From the NCBI GenBank assembly GCA_017513285.1, contig JAFXGD010000002.1, positions 1-32,998 of the forward strand: 32,998 nt of DNA, read 5' to 3'. The position numbers were made by a program, and so were the translations under genes. The notes below the pieces were generated by a model. The model had not been told where the DNA came from. It was given only the letters and a program-made list of their open reading frames with translations, and ran no database searches. The DNA comes from Alphaproteobacteria bacterium. GTDB lineage: Bacteria > Pseudomonadota > Alphaproteobacteria > Rs-D84. This document shows positions 14,367 through 22,734 of the stretch, one piece after another (the stretch's first letter is position 1; each line of letters opens with the position of its first letter).

Positions 14367-15296
14367 TTGGATGGAATTTTTAAACACCTGTTCCACGTAT
14401 TTAATTTTTTCTATCTGTTCACGTATGAAATGGATTTTGTTGGTGTTGTTGACGATGCCTTTGGCGGATTCTGGATTGATACGCAGGTCGTCTGATGCTT
14501 TGATAATGCGACGCAGCAGTGCAACCAATATGCGATACTTCATTATATTGCGCAGGTTTGGATTGCGGGCGCCCGGCATTGGATACATGTCTTTGTTGTG
14601 TAATTTGTTGTATGCTTCATAAACTGGGGTATATATATCCAATTCAATTTGTAATGGGGCAAAGATATCACGATAAATGAAGTGATAATCTGCTTCGGCA
14701 AAGTCAATAAATGATAATGTGCTGGTTTTTGCATCATATAATACGTTGCCAGAATTTAAATCGCCATGTGACCATGCCATGCGGGTTTCATATTCAAATG
14801 TGCCAACCGCATTGCGTACATTATTCATGTATGAAACTTCATCGGCTGTGAACCATTTGGACATTTTTGTGTCTATGAATGCGTTAAGGCGATTGAATTT
14901 AAAGTCTTGGGAAATTTTATGTTTGATAACCGGGCCAATAGGTTTCAATTCGTTCATGTCAACCAAGAATGAAGCAATGCCGTCAATTATTTCGTATCTT
15001 TGGCGTTGTGGTAATGTTTTGAATAATTCAGGGGTTAAATGTTCGCCGGGGGCGCGTTCTTCCAATAATTGATATTCGTCATCACGAATAAATGTCATTT
15101 GTGGAATATTATAGCGTGGATTTTTAATCGCAGAAATTTCTTCAATAATCGATTTTGTTCTGTGTTGCTTTTCCAACCATGCATTGCGTGCGTCGGGACC
15201 AAATGTTGGCAGTGGGCGCTTCATAACAAAAGCGTCGCCAAAATCAACCATATAGGTTTCACGTCCGTGTACAAGATGCTCGGTTGTTTTTGTCAT
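14361..15296 (-). CDS. APH-fold phosphotransferase (aminoglycoside/choline-kinase-like)
   Basis: A 311-aa protein with the bacterial kinase-like fold: an N-lobe with FVMKRP (Lys26) and a hinge-like LLEERAPGEHL at about 78-88; the catalytic loop SHGDLNSGNVLYD at 176-188, with Asp179 as base and Asn184 for metal; and a second metal site SFIDFAEADYH (Asp198). This is the APH/HSK/CHK superfamily, which phosphorylates small molecules or, in some members, proteins. The substrate cannot be told. Its ATG follows the stop of the Fic-like gene directly (TAA then ATG), so the two are translationally linked. AAGAAG inside the end of the Fic gene serves as ribosome binding site. Ends at a terminator. Confidence 0.85.
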   Translation of the reverse strand: MTKTTEHLVHGRETYMVDFGDAFVMKRPLPTFGPDARNAWLEKQHRTKSIIEEISAIKNPRYNIPQMTFIRDDEYQLLEERAPGEHLTPELFKTLPQRQRYEIIDGIASFLVDMNELKPIGPVIKHKISQDFKFNRLNAFIDTKMSKWFTADEVSYMNNVRNAVGTFEYETRMAWSHGDLNSGNVLYDAKTSTLSFIDFAEADYHFIYRDIFAPLQIELDIYTPVYEAYNKLHNKDMYPMPGARNPNLRNIMKYRILVALLRRIIKASDDLRINPESAKGIVNNTNKIHFIREQIEKIKYVEQVFKNSIQK

Positions 15297-16022
15297 TTAT
15301 AAACTTCTTGATTTCTTTAAACGTTTTATAATTTCGGTTTGTGTACGCAACATGCAAGAATACATGTAATGTGAATATGTTTTTGTGTCGCCATGGGCAC
15401 GTGCCCGCAGGGCTTTCATATAGTCTGCTTTGTCGGTGCGTTTGTTGAATAATATCGGGCGATAACCATTTATGATTAAAAACCAATTCATTATTAAACG
15501 GGCGGTACGCTTGTTAAAGTCATTAAATGGTTGGGCCGCAATTATGTCATAATGCAAATTGAATGCACGTGTTAAGACGGGTACATTATCGTCTTGGATG
15601 TGATATTGGATATTGTCCATATGGTACAATAATTTTTGATATGATGGGGCCGCAATGCCCAGTTGCATTATATGCGCATCAGATAATCTGTATTGTCCGC
15701 CGGGAATATCCGTGTTTTCGCATAAAATTCTGTGTATGTGTCTTATGTCGTATGTGTCAATTGTTTTAATGTTGTCGTGTTCTAAAATATAATCCCATGC
15801 CGTCCCCAGATTCTTTAAGTTATTAAAGTCCAAGAAGAACTTTTTGTCTTTTTGGGGCATGTAATCGGGGTATTGAAATAAAATTTTTGCCTCTTTGGTC
15901 AATTCGTCACGAATCCAATTCAAGTTATTTAATCGTTTATGCGTATCAGAAGCAGACAGCATTGTTGTGATAATCTGTCTGTTTTGTTCGATAAAAACTT
16001 TTAAATCCGGTGTTTTTGTCAT
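15297..16022 (-). CDS. Fic/Doc-family protein with a degenerate active site
   Basis: A 241-aa helical protein. Fic proteins transfer AMP or phosphate to target hydroxyls using an H-P-F-x-x-G-N-x-R loop. Here the loop reads QPFNDFNKRTAR (residues 164-175): the catalytic His is Gln and the first Gly is Phe, while Phe, Asn and Arg are kept; FNKRTA recalls Doc. The flap upstream is present (IPGGQYRLSDAHI, about 107-119), and LIMNWFLIINGYRP follows as in true Fic domains. Transfer activity is therefore doubtful. The start at 16022 is chosen by GGGGT upstream and a -10 25 nt away; the open frame to 16076 runs into the -35 box. It forms an operon with the APH-fold kinase. Confidence 0.85.
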   Translation of the reverse strand: MTKTPDLKVFIEQNRQIITTMLSASDTHKRLNNLNWIRDELTKEAKILFQYPDYMPQKDKKFFLDFNNLKNLGTAWDYILEHDNIKTIDTYDIRHIHRILCENTDIPGGQYRLSDAHIMQLGIAAPSYQKLLYHMDNIQYHIQDDNVPVLTRAFNLHYDIIAAQPFNDFNKRTARLIMNWFLIINGYRPILFNKRTDKADYMKALRARAHGDTKTYSHYMYSCMLRTQTEIIKRLKKSRSL

Positions 16023-16046
16023 GCTATTACCCCGTTTTCTATATAT

Positions 16047-16076
16047 AGTATATAGCCCGTAATTATAATTTGTCAA
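16047..16076 (-). promoter_or_regulatory. Promoter of the Fic-kinase operon
   Basis: Minus-strand TTGACA (16071-16076) and TATACT (16047-16052) with an 18-bp spacer; TATATA at 16049-16054 gives 16 bp. Confidence 0.7.
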
Positions 16077-16106
16077 GTTTTTTTGGGCGTTATCCTAATT
16101 TTAGTG

Positions 16107-16135
16107 TTGAATGACGGTGGATTTTGTTCTATGGT
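16107..16135 (+). promoter_or_regulatory. Promoter of ctpA
   Basis: TTGAAT (16107-16112), a 17-bp spacer and TATGGT (16130-16135), 28 nt before the ATG. Confidence 0.6.
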
Positions 16136-16163
16136 TGCAGTGGTAATAAAAAGGTAAAGGTAA

Positions 16164-17594
16164 ATGTTCAAGAAAATATTTGTGTTGATGGCTTTGATTG
16201 CGCCAATTGCCGGGATGGCGGCGCCAAAAAAACAAAAGAAAGAAGAGCCGGTGGTTCATTTGACGGATGAACAGATTTATGAAGAATTGAAAAAGTTGGC
16301 GCTGGTATTCGAAGTGGCACGTGCGAACTTTGTAGAAGAGGCCGATGAAAAAAAGATGTTAGAGGCTGCTATGAATGGGATGTTGGGGGCGTTGGATCCA
16401 CACTCTTCGTATTTGTCGGCCGATGATTTTAAAGAATTCAGCGAAAAATCACATGGGGAATTCGGTGGTTTGGGTATCCAGATAACCAGTGATAAAGGCG
16501 CTGTGCGTGTTATTTCGCCAATCGATGATACGCCCGCAGATAAAGCAGGTATCAAAGCAGGCGATTATATTACCCATATCGATGGTGAACAAGTGTTTGA
16601 TTTAACGTTGAATCAGGCCGTTAAAAAAATGAAAGGACGGCCCGGGACCAAGGTGAAATTGACCATTGTATCGGATGATGGTGAATCAAAAACTTTGACA
16701 TTAAAACGTGATATTATCAAAGTAAAATCAATCAAGTTTGATGATAAAGTGTTGGCCGATGCCGACCCAGAAGACAAAGAAACACCCAAGATTGGATATG
16801 TTCGTATTTCTGATTTCGGTGCGACAACTGCACGGGATTTGAAAGATGCGCTGGCCAAATTGGAAAAGAAGGATGTTGTTGGATATGTGGTTGATGTGCG
16901 AAATAATCCGGGGGGATATTTGACCGCAGCAATTGATGTGTCGGATGCGTTTTTGGATGCGGGTGAAATTGTATCTACACGTGGCAAAGACGAATTTGAT
17001 ATTGAACGTGTCTTTGCCAAACCGGGTGATATGGTTGATGGAAAACCGGTTGTGGTTCTGATTAATCACGGGTCTGCGTCTGCGTCCGAAATCGTGGCGG
17101 GGGCATTACAGGATAATGGACGTGGTTTGGTTATGGGATCACAATCGTTTGGTAAAGGCAGCGTGCAACAGCAAAAACCATTGGGCGATGGTACGGCAAT
17201 TCATATTACCATTGCACGTTATTATACGCCATCGGGCCGTTCTATTCAAAATGAAGGCATCACCCCAGATGTTGAAGTGTTGCATTCAAAGGTCGAAGTG
17301 TTAGAGAAAAAAGAAAGTATGTATTCCGAGGCATCATTTAAAAATTCTTTGAAAAATGATAAAGCAAAGAAAAAAGATAAAAAGAAATCAGATGATGATA
17401 AAGATGACGATGATGAAGAAACGCCATATGAAGAATTGACGGACGAAGAAAAAGATGCACGGGATTATCAATTGCAGCGTGCAATGGAAATGGTCATCGC
17501 AATGTCGAAAATGCAAGAACGGGCGAATGTGTCGCCAACAGATATTGTGCCGGCAGATGATGATAAAGAAAAATCTGAAACGGATAAGAAGTAA
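16164..17594 (+). CDS. ctpA: Carboxy-terminal processing protease (S41, CtpA type)
   Basis: A 476-aa periplasmic serine protease: signal peptide (cleavage near GMA, residue 19), an N-terminal helical region with MLGALDPHSSYLSADDF, a PDZ domain (about 85-170, GGLGIQITSDKG... GIKAGDYITHIDG) that feeds substrate C-termini, and the S41 core with RNNPGGYL. By alignment to E. coli Prc the dyad is Ser306 in GSASASE and Lys331 in SFGKGS, with Asp317 also present, so it should be active. It trims C-terminal tails of envelope proteins. The last 95 or so residues are a very charged Lys/Asp/Glu tail, unusual in length. AAGGTAAAGGTAA precedes the ATG. Ends at a strong hairpin. Confidence 0.95.
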   Translation: MFKKIFVLMALIAPIAGMAAPKKQKKEEPVVHLTDEQIYEELKKLALVFEVARANFVEEADEKKMLEAAMNGMLGALDPHSSYLSADDFKEFSEKSHGEFGGLGIQITSDKGAVRVISPIDDTPADKAGIKAGDYITHIDGEQVFDLTLNQAVKKMKGRPGTKVKLTIVSDDGESKTLTLKRDIIKVKSIKFDDKVLADADPEDKETPKIGYVRISDFGATTARDLKDALAKLEKKDVVGYVVDVRNNPGGYLTAAIDVSDAFLDAGEIVSTRGKDEFDIERVFAKPGDMVDGKPVVVLINHGSASASEIVAGALQDNGRGLVMGSQSFGKGSVQQQKPLGDGTAIHITIARYYTPSGRSIQNEGITPDVEVLHSKVEVLEKKESMYSEASFKNSLKNDKAKKKDKKKSDDDKDDDDEETPYEELTDEEKDARDYQLQRAMEMVIAMSKMQERANVSPTDIVPADDDKEKSETDKK

Positions 17595-17619
17595 AAAAAC
17601 GGGGAAAACCCCGTTTTTT
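17594..17619. terminator. Bidirectional terminator between ctpA and the gene at 17618
   Basis: An 11-bp stem AAAAAACGGGG / CCCCGTTTTTT with an AAAA loop, between convergent genes. Confidence 0.9.
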
Positions 17620-17869
17620 AATGCTGATATTGATAATGGTCGCATAATTTGGCGATTTCACGTGCGGTTTTCATTGCGAAAATCGGGTCAAAACAAATCA
17701 GTGTCTGTTTGTCAATTACTTGATTGTTTGCATCGATATATGTTTCGATTGTGCAATCCCCAATTTTTGGTAATATTTTGCGACCACGCAGTTCTGTATA
17801 GCCCAATTCGCAACGTTTTTCACAGCCAGGACATTTTGCAATGTTGATTTTTGTGATTTGTTCAAACAT
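17618..17869 (-). CDS. Small protein with a CxxCxxxC motif, downstream of the ClpP-like gene
   Basis: An 83-aa protein, not recognised. It has an N-terminal NIAKCPGCEKRCELGY segment, then single Cys residues in IGDCTIETY, LICFDPIF and LCDHYQYQH, six in all, ending in a His-rich tail. The clustered CxxCxxxC suggests a small zinc site or an Fe-S site. The start at 17869 is set by AAAGGA 7 nt upstream; the longer open frame lies over the neighbouring gene's end. It begins 16 nt after the ClpP-like gene and ends at the shared terminator, so the two form one operon. Its job may be to assist or target that protein, but this is only inferred from position. Confidence 0.7.
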   Translation of the reverse strand: MFEQITKINIAKCPGCEKRCELGYTELRGRKILPKIGDCTIETYIDANNQVIDKQTLICFDPIFAMKTAREIAKLCDHYQYQH

Positions 17870-17885
17870 GTTTAATCCTTTTTGG

Positions 17886-18569
17886 TTATTTTTGCTTTGA
17901 TTTTTTCGCATTGGCAATACGTTGTTTCAGTTTGCCAAAGTCGTCTATCACCCAATCGCACAGACCGTATTGTAAGCATTCGTTGGCGTTCAGGTGACCG
18001 CATTCGTTTTTCGTCAGTCTGTCCAGGTCACGCTGTGTCAATTTTGTGTGGTCTGTATATAATTTTAATGTTTCTGTTGTGTATTCTGTTATATGCATTG
18101 CCATCATATTTACTTCTTCTTGTGTGCGGGCAGATAATCCGTGGCGACCAAAATGAACAAAGTGATATGCTTTGGAATACATGATACGGAATCCCGGTGT
18201 TCCTTGGATGGCCAGCAGGCTGCCACAACTGGCTGCGATGCCCAAGACTGTGGTGCGTACCAAAGCCCCACGTGATTTTGCAATGCTTAATAAAGTGCTG
18301 ATAGAGTGTAATATTTCACCGCTGCCGCCGGGTGAATTGATGTATACGTCAATTACAGGGCGGTCGGAATTCCCCAAATCATATGGGTTGGTAATGGTCG
18401 CAGGCATTGAATACATATTGCAAGGCTTCATAGAATATACCATGCATGCCAGATGACCAATCATTTCATTGGTTTCTTCATCAGAAAACCTGCCCAATAT
18501 AAATATTTTATTGTCGTTCGTTGCAAAGTTGTTGCCTTTGCCGCCTCTTAAGATGCATTCATCAATCAT
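17886..18569 (-). CDS. ClpP-like (S14) protease homologue with an altered triad
   Basis: A 227-aa protein with the ClpP/crotonase fold: VIDVYINSPGGSGEILHSI (about 72-90), the nucleophile region GIAASCGSLLAIQG with Ser114, and FVHFGRHG with His139, exactly 25 residues after the Ser as in E. coli ClpP. The third member (Asp171 in E. coli) aligns to Cys190, next to Glu189, in TKNECGHLNANECLQYGL, so the triad is incomplete. An inserted loop (MVYSMKPCNMYSMPATITNPYDLG, about 43-66) is not in ordinary ClpP. It could be a dedicated divergent protease, or an inactive ClpR-like subunit. The start has AAGGAT 7 nt upstream. No Clp ATPase gene adjoins it; clpB here is of the disaggregase type and would not normally partner ClpP. 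Confidence 0.85.
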   Translation of the reverse strand: MIDECILRGGKGNNFATNDNKIFILGRFSDEETNEMIGHLACMVYSMKPCNMYSMPATITNPYDLGNSDRPVIDVYINSPGGSGEILHSISTLLSIAKSRGALVRTTVLGIAASCGSLLAIQGTPGFRIMYSKAYHFVHFGRHGLSARTQEEVNMMAMHITEYTTETLKLYTDHTKLTQRDLDRLTKNECGHLNANECLQYGLCDWVIDDFGKLKQRIANAKKSKQK

Positions 18570-18596
18570 AGGATATCCTTATGCTGTGTTGTACTA

Positions 18597-18625
18597 CATA
18601 TAATACAAATTATATTGTTTGTCAA
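18597..18625 (-). promoter_or_regulatory. Promoter of the ClpP-like operon
   Basis: Minus-strand TTGACA (18620-18625), a 17-bp spacer and TATATG (18597-18602). Confidence 0.65.
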
Positions 18626-18646
18626 TATGTCTTTTTGTGATAAGTC

Positions 18647-18675
18647 TTGCTTTGATTTATTTTTAGGGGTATGAT
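18647..18675 (+). promoter_or_regulatory. Promoter of nifJ-bamE
   Basis: TTGCTT (18647-18652), a 17-bp spacer and TATGAT (18670-18675). Transcript start expected near 18682. Confidence 0.65.
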
Positions 18676-18713
18676 TTGGACAGTGTGAAAATTATGATAA
18701 AGGGAAATATGTT

Positions 18714-21700
18714 ATGTCTGATGTGTCTAAATTGATTGTTGATGGAAACTGGGCGGCGGCAGATGTCGCATACAGATGTGTGGATTTTGCGGCGATTTAT
18801 CCAATCACCCCCAGCAGCACAATGGGCGAATTGGCGGATGAATGGTCTTTTCAACATAAAAAGAATATTTGGGGGGCGCAACCGGAAATAATTGAAATGC
18901 AATCCGAAGCAGGGGCCGCCGGCGCAATGCACGGTGCGTTGCAAATGGGGGCGTTGGCAACCACGTTTACCGCATCCCAGGGATTGTTGTTGATGATTCC
19001 AAATATGTATAAAATTGCAGGTGAACAAACACCATTTGTTATGCATGTGGCGGCGCGTGCGCTGGCGACACACGCATTGTCTATCTTTGGTGACCACAGT
19101 GACGTTATGTCGGTGCGTTCAACGGGGTTTGCAATGTTGTCATCGCATAATGTACAACAGGCACACGATATGGCGGCGATTGCACATGCGGCGACTTTGC
19201 GCAGTCGGGTTCCGTTTTTGCATTTCTTTGATGGATTCCGTACCAGTCACGAAGAATCACGCCTGACACGTATCGACGATGATGTGTTGCGTGAAATGAT
19301 ACCTGAATCTGTGGTGTTGGCAAATCGTGCGCGGGGTATGACGCCCGATAACCCAACAATCCGTGGAACGGCACAAAACCCAGATGTATATTTCCAAGGA
19401 CGTGAAGCGGCAAATCCATTGTATGCCAAGACGCCTGAAATTGTGCAGGACATGATGGATAAATTCGCAGAATTAACAGGACGACAATATAATTTGGTGG
19501 ACTATGCCGGGGATGAAAATGCAAAATATGTTATTGTCGCCATGGGCAGTGCATTGGAAACCATAGAAGAAACGTTGGCGCATTTGCCGGCGGGATTGGG
19601 GGTATTAAAGGTGCATTTATATCGTCCTTTCCCGGTAGAGGCATTTTTGAATGCGTTACCAAAAACAGTAGAAAGTATCGCTGTTTTGGACAGAACCAAA
19701 GAACCGGGCAGTATCGGTGAACCTTTGTTCCAAGATGTTAAGTCCGTGATTGGTGATCGTGCCAAAGTTTTTGGGGGACGTTATGGTTTGGGATCAAAAG
19801 AATTTAAACCACGTGATGTCAAGGCGGTATATGAAAATATGATGCAGGGAACGTTGCAACATAACTTTACCGTGGGAATTGATGATGATTTAATGGGATT
19901 GTCGTTAAAAACAGATGCGGCGTTCTCTGTGGAAGATCCAAATTTTAAAACCGCTGTTTTATACGGTATCGGCAGTGATGGTACAGTTGGTGCGGTTAAA
20001 AATATCGTGAAAATTGTTGGGGAAAATTCAGATTTATATCCCCAATCTTATGCGGTGTACGATTCAAAAAAGTCGGGTGGTTTGACCGCTTCGCATATTC
20101 GTTTTTCGGATGCACCAATTAAAAGTCAATATTTGGTCGAAGTTGCTGATTTTATCAGTGTTTCAAACTTTATGATTGCGCAACGGTTTGATGTGTTCCA
20201 TGGGTTGCGTGCCGGTGGAACGGTGATGATTAATACGTCCATGACACCGGATGTGGCGTTCGCAAATCTGCCACGTGATGTCCAAGAACATTTAATTCGA
20301 ATTCGTGCAAATGTTTATTTCTTGGATGCGAATCGGGCGGCGGCCGAATTGGGATTGGGCAATCGTATTAATACATTTATTATGTTGAATTTCTTTAACT
20401 TAACCCGTGTTATCGACCCAGATGTCGCCGCAGCCAGCGCAAAAGTCGCAATCGAAAAAACGTATAAAAAGAAAGGTATGGATGTTGTTCAGGCAAACTG
20501 GGCGGCGGTTGACAGGGCGGCAGAATTTTTACATAAATATAATTTGCCGTCGTCTGTGTCAAATTTTGCACCGGATTTTGTGCCTGCAATGACATTGGAT
20601 GCACCGGCAGAAATTGCGGGGACTTTGGGTGAAATGGCGGCGCAACGTGGTGATGCAATACCGGTGTCGCGATTCCGTGTTGATGGGCCATTTGGTGGCG
20701 GACAATATCCGGTCGGTACCGCAAAGTATGAAAAACGTGCCATTTCCGACAAAGTTGCAACGGTGGATATAGATAAATGTATTCAATGTGGGAAATGTTC
20801 AATGCTGTGTCCGCATGCGGTGATTCGTATCAAGGCTTTGACCGAAGACCAGGTCGCAGATGCACGTGCAAAAGGTATTAAAGTCGTCCCAATGAAAACA
20901 CCAGAGTTGGGCGCAAATATGTACTTTACAATAAATATATCGCCGGCAGATTGTACGGGATGCAATGTCTGTGTGAAAAATTGTCCGGTTGGGGCATTGT
21001 CTATGGTGCCGGCACGTGATGTTATCGCAGATGCCCAGGCTGCATTTAATGCCGCAGAAAAATTGCCGGATATTGAACGGGAAAAATTGAATTTGAATAT
21101 CCCAAAGCATGTGGAATTATTGCCGCACTATTTTGAATTCCCGGGTGCATGTGCGGGGTGTGGTGAAACGCCATATGTGAAGTTATTGTCACATTTATTC
21201 GGTGACAGAATGGTTGTTGCAAATGCGACGGGATGTTCATCTATATATGGTGCGAATTTGCCAACGACACCTTGGACACGTGATGCGGCGGGGCGTGGGC
21301 CGGCATGGTCGAATTCTTTGTTCGAAGATAATGCAGAATATGGTTTGGGTATGCGGTTGGCGCTGAATCAAAAACGTGCCAATTTAAAGGCGTTATTGTT
21401 TGAATTGGGAATTGAAGATGTCGAAGGTATCTTTGATGAAACCGATTCGGCCAAGCAACGTGAAATTGAAATGTCACTGCGTGGTCGGTTGGCAAAAATC
21501 GATGGGCCACGTGCACGATTGGCCGAAAGTTTGGTCGGCGAAATCGTTGATAAATCTGTTTGGATTATTGGTGGTGATGGTTGGGCGTATGATATAGGAT
21601 ACGGTGGTTTGGACCATATCTTGCACAGTGGTGAAAATGTTAATGTTTTGGTGTTGGATACCGAAGGTTATTCCAATACGGGTGGTCAACAGTCAAAATC

Positions 21701-22232
21701 TACGCCGTTTGGGGCCAGTATGAAGTTCGCCATTGGTGGTAAAAATCATGCCAAGAAAGATTTGGGGATGATTGCAATGATGAGTGGCGCATATGTCGCA
21801 CAAATTGCAATGGGTGCCAATCAGGTTCAGGCGATTCGGGCGTTCCGTGAAGCGGCTTCGTTTGATGGGCCATCTATTATATTGGCGTATGCACCATGTA
21901 TTGCGCACGGGTTCGCACTGCAAAATGGCGTGGAACATCAAATGCAAATGGTACAGACGGGGGCATGGCCTTTGTTCCGCTTTGACCCCAGATTGATAAA
22001 TGCGGGGCAAAATCCGTTGACCATGGATTCAAATGTTGATAACCCTATGCCTTTGGAAGATTTCTTGAAAACAGAATCCAGATTTGGGGCGGCACGTGCT
22101 GTAAATCCGCAGTTTAATAAATTGGTTAATTTGGCCAAGGCAAATAATGCATACAGAAGTGAATTGAAAAAACATATTGCGCAGTTTGCAATGATGAACA
22201 AGCCATGTGTGAAAGAAAATGGAGAAGGTTAA
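18714..22232 (+). CDS. nifJ: Pyruvate:ferredoxin (flavodoxin) oxidoreductase, single-chain
   Basis: A 1172-aa enzyme that converts pyruvate and CoA to acetyl-CoA and CO2 while reducing ferredoxin or flavodoxin, the hallmark of anaerobic metabolism. All domains are in order: domain I with YPITPSSTMGELADEW near residue 30; the gamma-like domain (about 415-630) with SDGTVGAVKNIVKIVG and KSGGLTASHIRFS; the two-cluster ferredoxin domain with CIQCGKCSMLCP (about 688) and CTGCNVCVKNCP (about 747); and the thiamine diphosphate domain with CAGCGETPYVKL (about 812), GGDGWAYDIGYGGLDH (about 953) and DTEGYSNTGGQ (about 982). Length is normal for the fused form. AAAGGG lies upstream of the start. The stop is one base before the bamE ATG. 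Confidence 0.98.
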   Translation: MSDVSKLIVDGNWAAADVAYRCVDFAAIYPITPSSTMGELADEWSFQHKKNIWGAQPEIIEMQSEAGAAGAMHGALQMGALATTFTASQGLLLMIPNMYKIAGEQTPFVMHVAARALATHALSIFGDHSDVMSVRSTGFAMLSSHNVQQAHDMAAIAHAATLRSRVPFLHFFDGFRTSHEESRLTRIDDDVLREMIPESVVLANRARGMTPDNPTIRGTAQNPDVYFQGREAANPLYAKTPEIVQDMMDKFAELTGRQYNLVDYAGDENAKYVIVAMGSALETIEETLAHLPAGLGVLKVHLYRPFPVEAFLNALPKTVESIAVLDRTKEPGSIGEPLFQDVKSVIGDRAKVFGGRYGLGSKEFKPRDVKAVYENMMQGTLQHNFTVGIDDDLMGLSLKTDAAFSVEDPNFKTAVLYGIGSDGTVGAVKNIVKIVGENSDLYPQSYAVYDSKKSGGLTASHIRFSDAPIKSQYLVEVADFISVSNFMIAQRFDVFHGLRAGGTVMINTSMTPDVAFANLPRDVQEHLIRIRANVYFLDANRAAAELGLGNRINTFIMLNFFNLTRVIDPDVAAASAKVAIEKTYKKKGMDVVQANWAAVDRAAEFLHKYNLPSSVSNFAPDFVPAMTLDAPAEIAGTLGEMAAQRGDAIPVSRFRVDGPFGGGQYPVGTAKYEKRAISDKVATVDIDKCIQCGKCSMLCPHAVIRIKALTEDQVADARAKGIKVVPMKTPELGANMYFTINISPADCTGCNVCVKNCPVGALSMVPARDVIADAQAAFNAAEKLPDIEREKLNLNIPKHVELLPHYFEFPGACAGCGETPYVKLLSHLFGDRMVVANATGCSSIYGANLPTTPWTRDAAGRGPAWSNSLFEDNAEYGLGMRLALNQKRANLKALLFELGIEDVEGIFDETDSAKQREIEMSLRGRLAKIDGPRARLAESLVGEIVDKSVWIIGGDGWAYDIGYGGLDHILHSGENVNVLVLDTEGYSNTGGQQSKSTPFGASMKFAIGGKNHAKKDLGMIAMMSGAYVAQIAMGANQVQAIRAFREAASFDGPSIILAYAPCIAHGFALQNGVEHQMQMVQTGAWPLFRFDPRLINAGQNPLTMDSNVDNPMPLEDFLKTESRFGAARAVNPQFNKLVNLAKANNAYRSELKKHIAQFAMMNKPCVKENGEG

Positions 22233-22233
22233 G

Positions 22234-22665
22234 ATGAAAAAAGTATGCGCTTTATTAATGATGCTGATGGTGGTGGGGTGTACATTCCAAACGCAACACC
22301 GTGGATACGTTTTTCCATCTGATTTACAGGCCGAAGTCGCAACCGTAACAAAAACATCCGAATTATTGGATAAAGTTGGCGCACCCCAGGTTAAAACAGT
22401 TCATGGTGATGAAGTGTGGATTTATTTTGGGGCGGATGAAAATTATCGTGGGCCTTTGGCGCCAACGTTTACCAATGAAATGGTGTTGTTGGCGTGGGTG
22501 AAGGGAAACAAAGTCTTGAAAACCCAGGTTTTACATGATGCCGATTTGCCAGATGTGAAAATCGCCGAAGGTGAAACCCAAATCCCGGCCGCAATCGAAT
22601 TAAATGCGTTGGAAGAATTGTTTAACAATATTGGCCGGTTCAGTCCTGCCGGTCTGGGGCAATAA
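22234..22665 (+). CDS. bamE: BamE/OmlA-type outer-membrane assembly lipoprotein
   Basis: A 143-aa lipoprotein: signal peptide with VVGC (Cys16), then TQHRGYVFPSDLQAEV and a SELLDKVGAPQVKTVHGDEVWIYF segment, the SmpA/OmlA fold, and ELFNNIGRFSPAGLGQ at the C-terminus, where alphaproteobacterial BamE proteins carry a similar NIGRF tail. BamE is an accessory part of the BAM complex that inserts beta-barrel proteins. The start at 22234 is chosen because it gives a proper lipoprotein signal and has GGAGAAGG just upstream, inside the end of nifJ; the in-frame ATG at 22219 adds only five codons. Pairing with nifJ in one operon is odd functionally. Confidence 0.88.
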   Translation: MKKVCALLMMLMVVGCTFQTQHRGYVFPSDLQAEVATVTKTSELLDKVGAPQVKTVHGDEVWIYFGADENYRGPLAPTFTNEMVLLAWVKGNKVLKTQVLHDADLPDVKIAEGETQIPAAIELNALEELFNNIGRFSPAGLGQ

Positions 22666-22670
22666 AATAA

Positions 22671-22697
22671 AGCGTGTGCATTGGCGCACGCTTTTTA
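22671..22697 (+). terminator. Terminator of nifJ-bamE
   Basis: A 9-bp stem AGCGTGTGC / GCGCACGCT with loop ATTG, then a T run. Confidence 0.9.
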
Positions 22698-22699
22698 TC

Positions 22700-22728
22700 T
22701 TGTTATAAATATAAAAATATTGTAAAAT
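22700..22728 (+). promoter_or_regulatory. Promoter of the secreted Cys-rich gene (leaderless)
   Basis: TTGTTA (22700-22705), a 17-bp spacer and TAAAAT (22723-22728). The ATG at 22735 starts six bases after the -10 box; another in-frame ATG at 22729 touches the -10 box and would not be transcribed. Confidence 0.65.
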
Positions 22729-22734
22729 ATGCTT

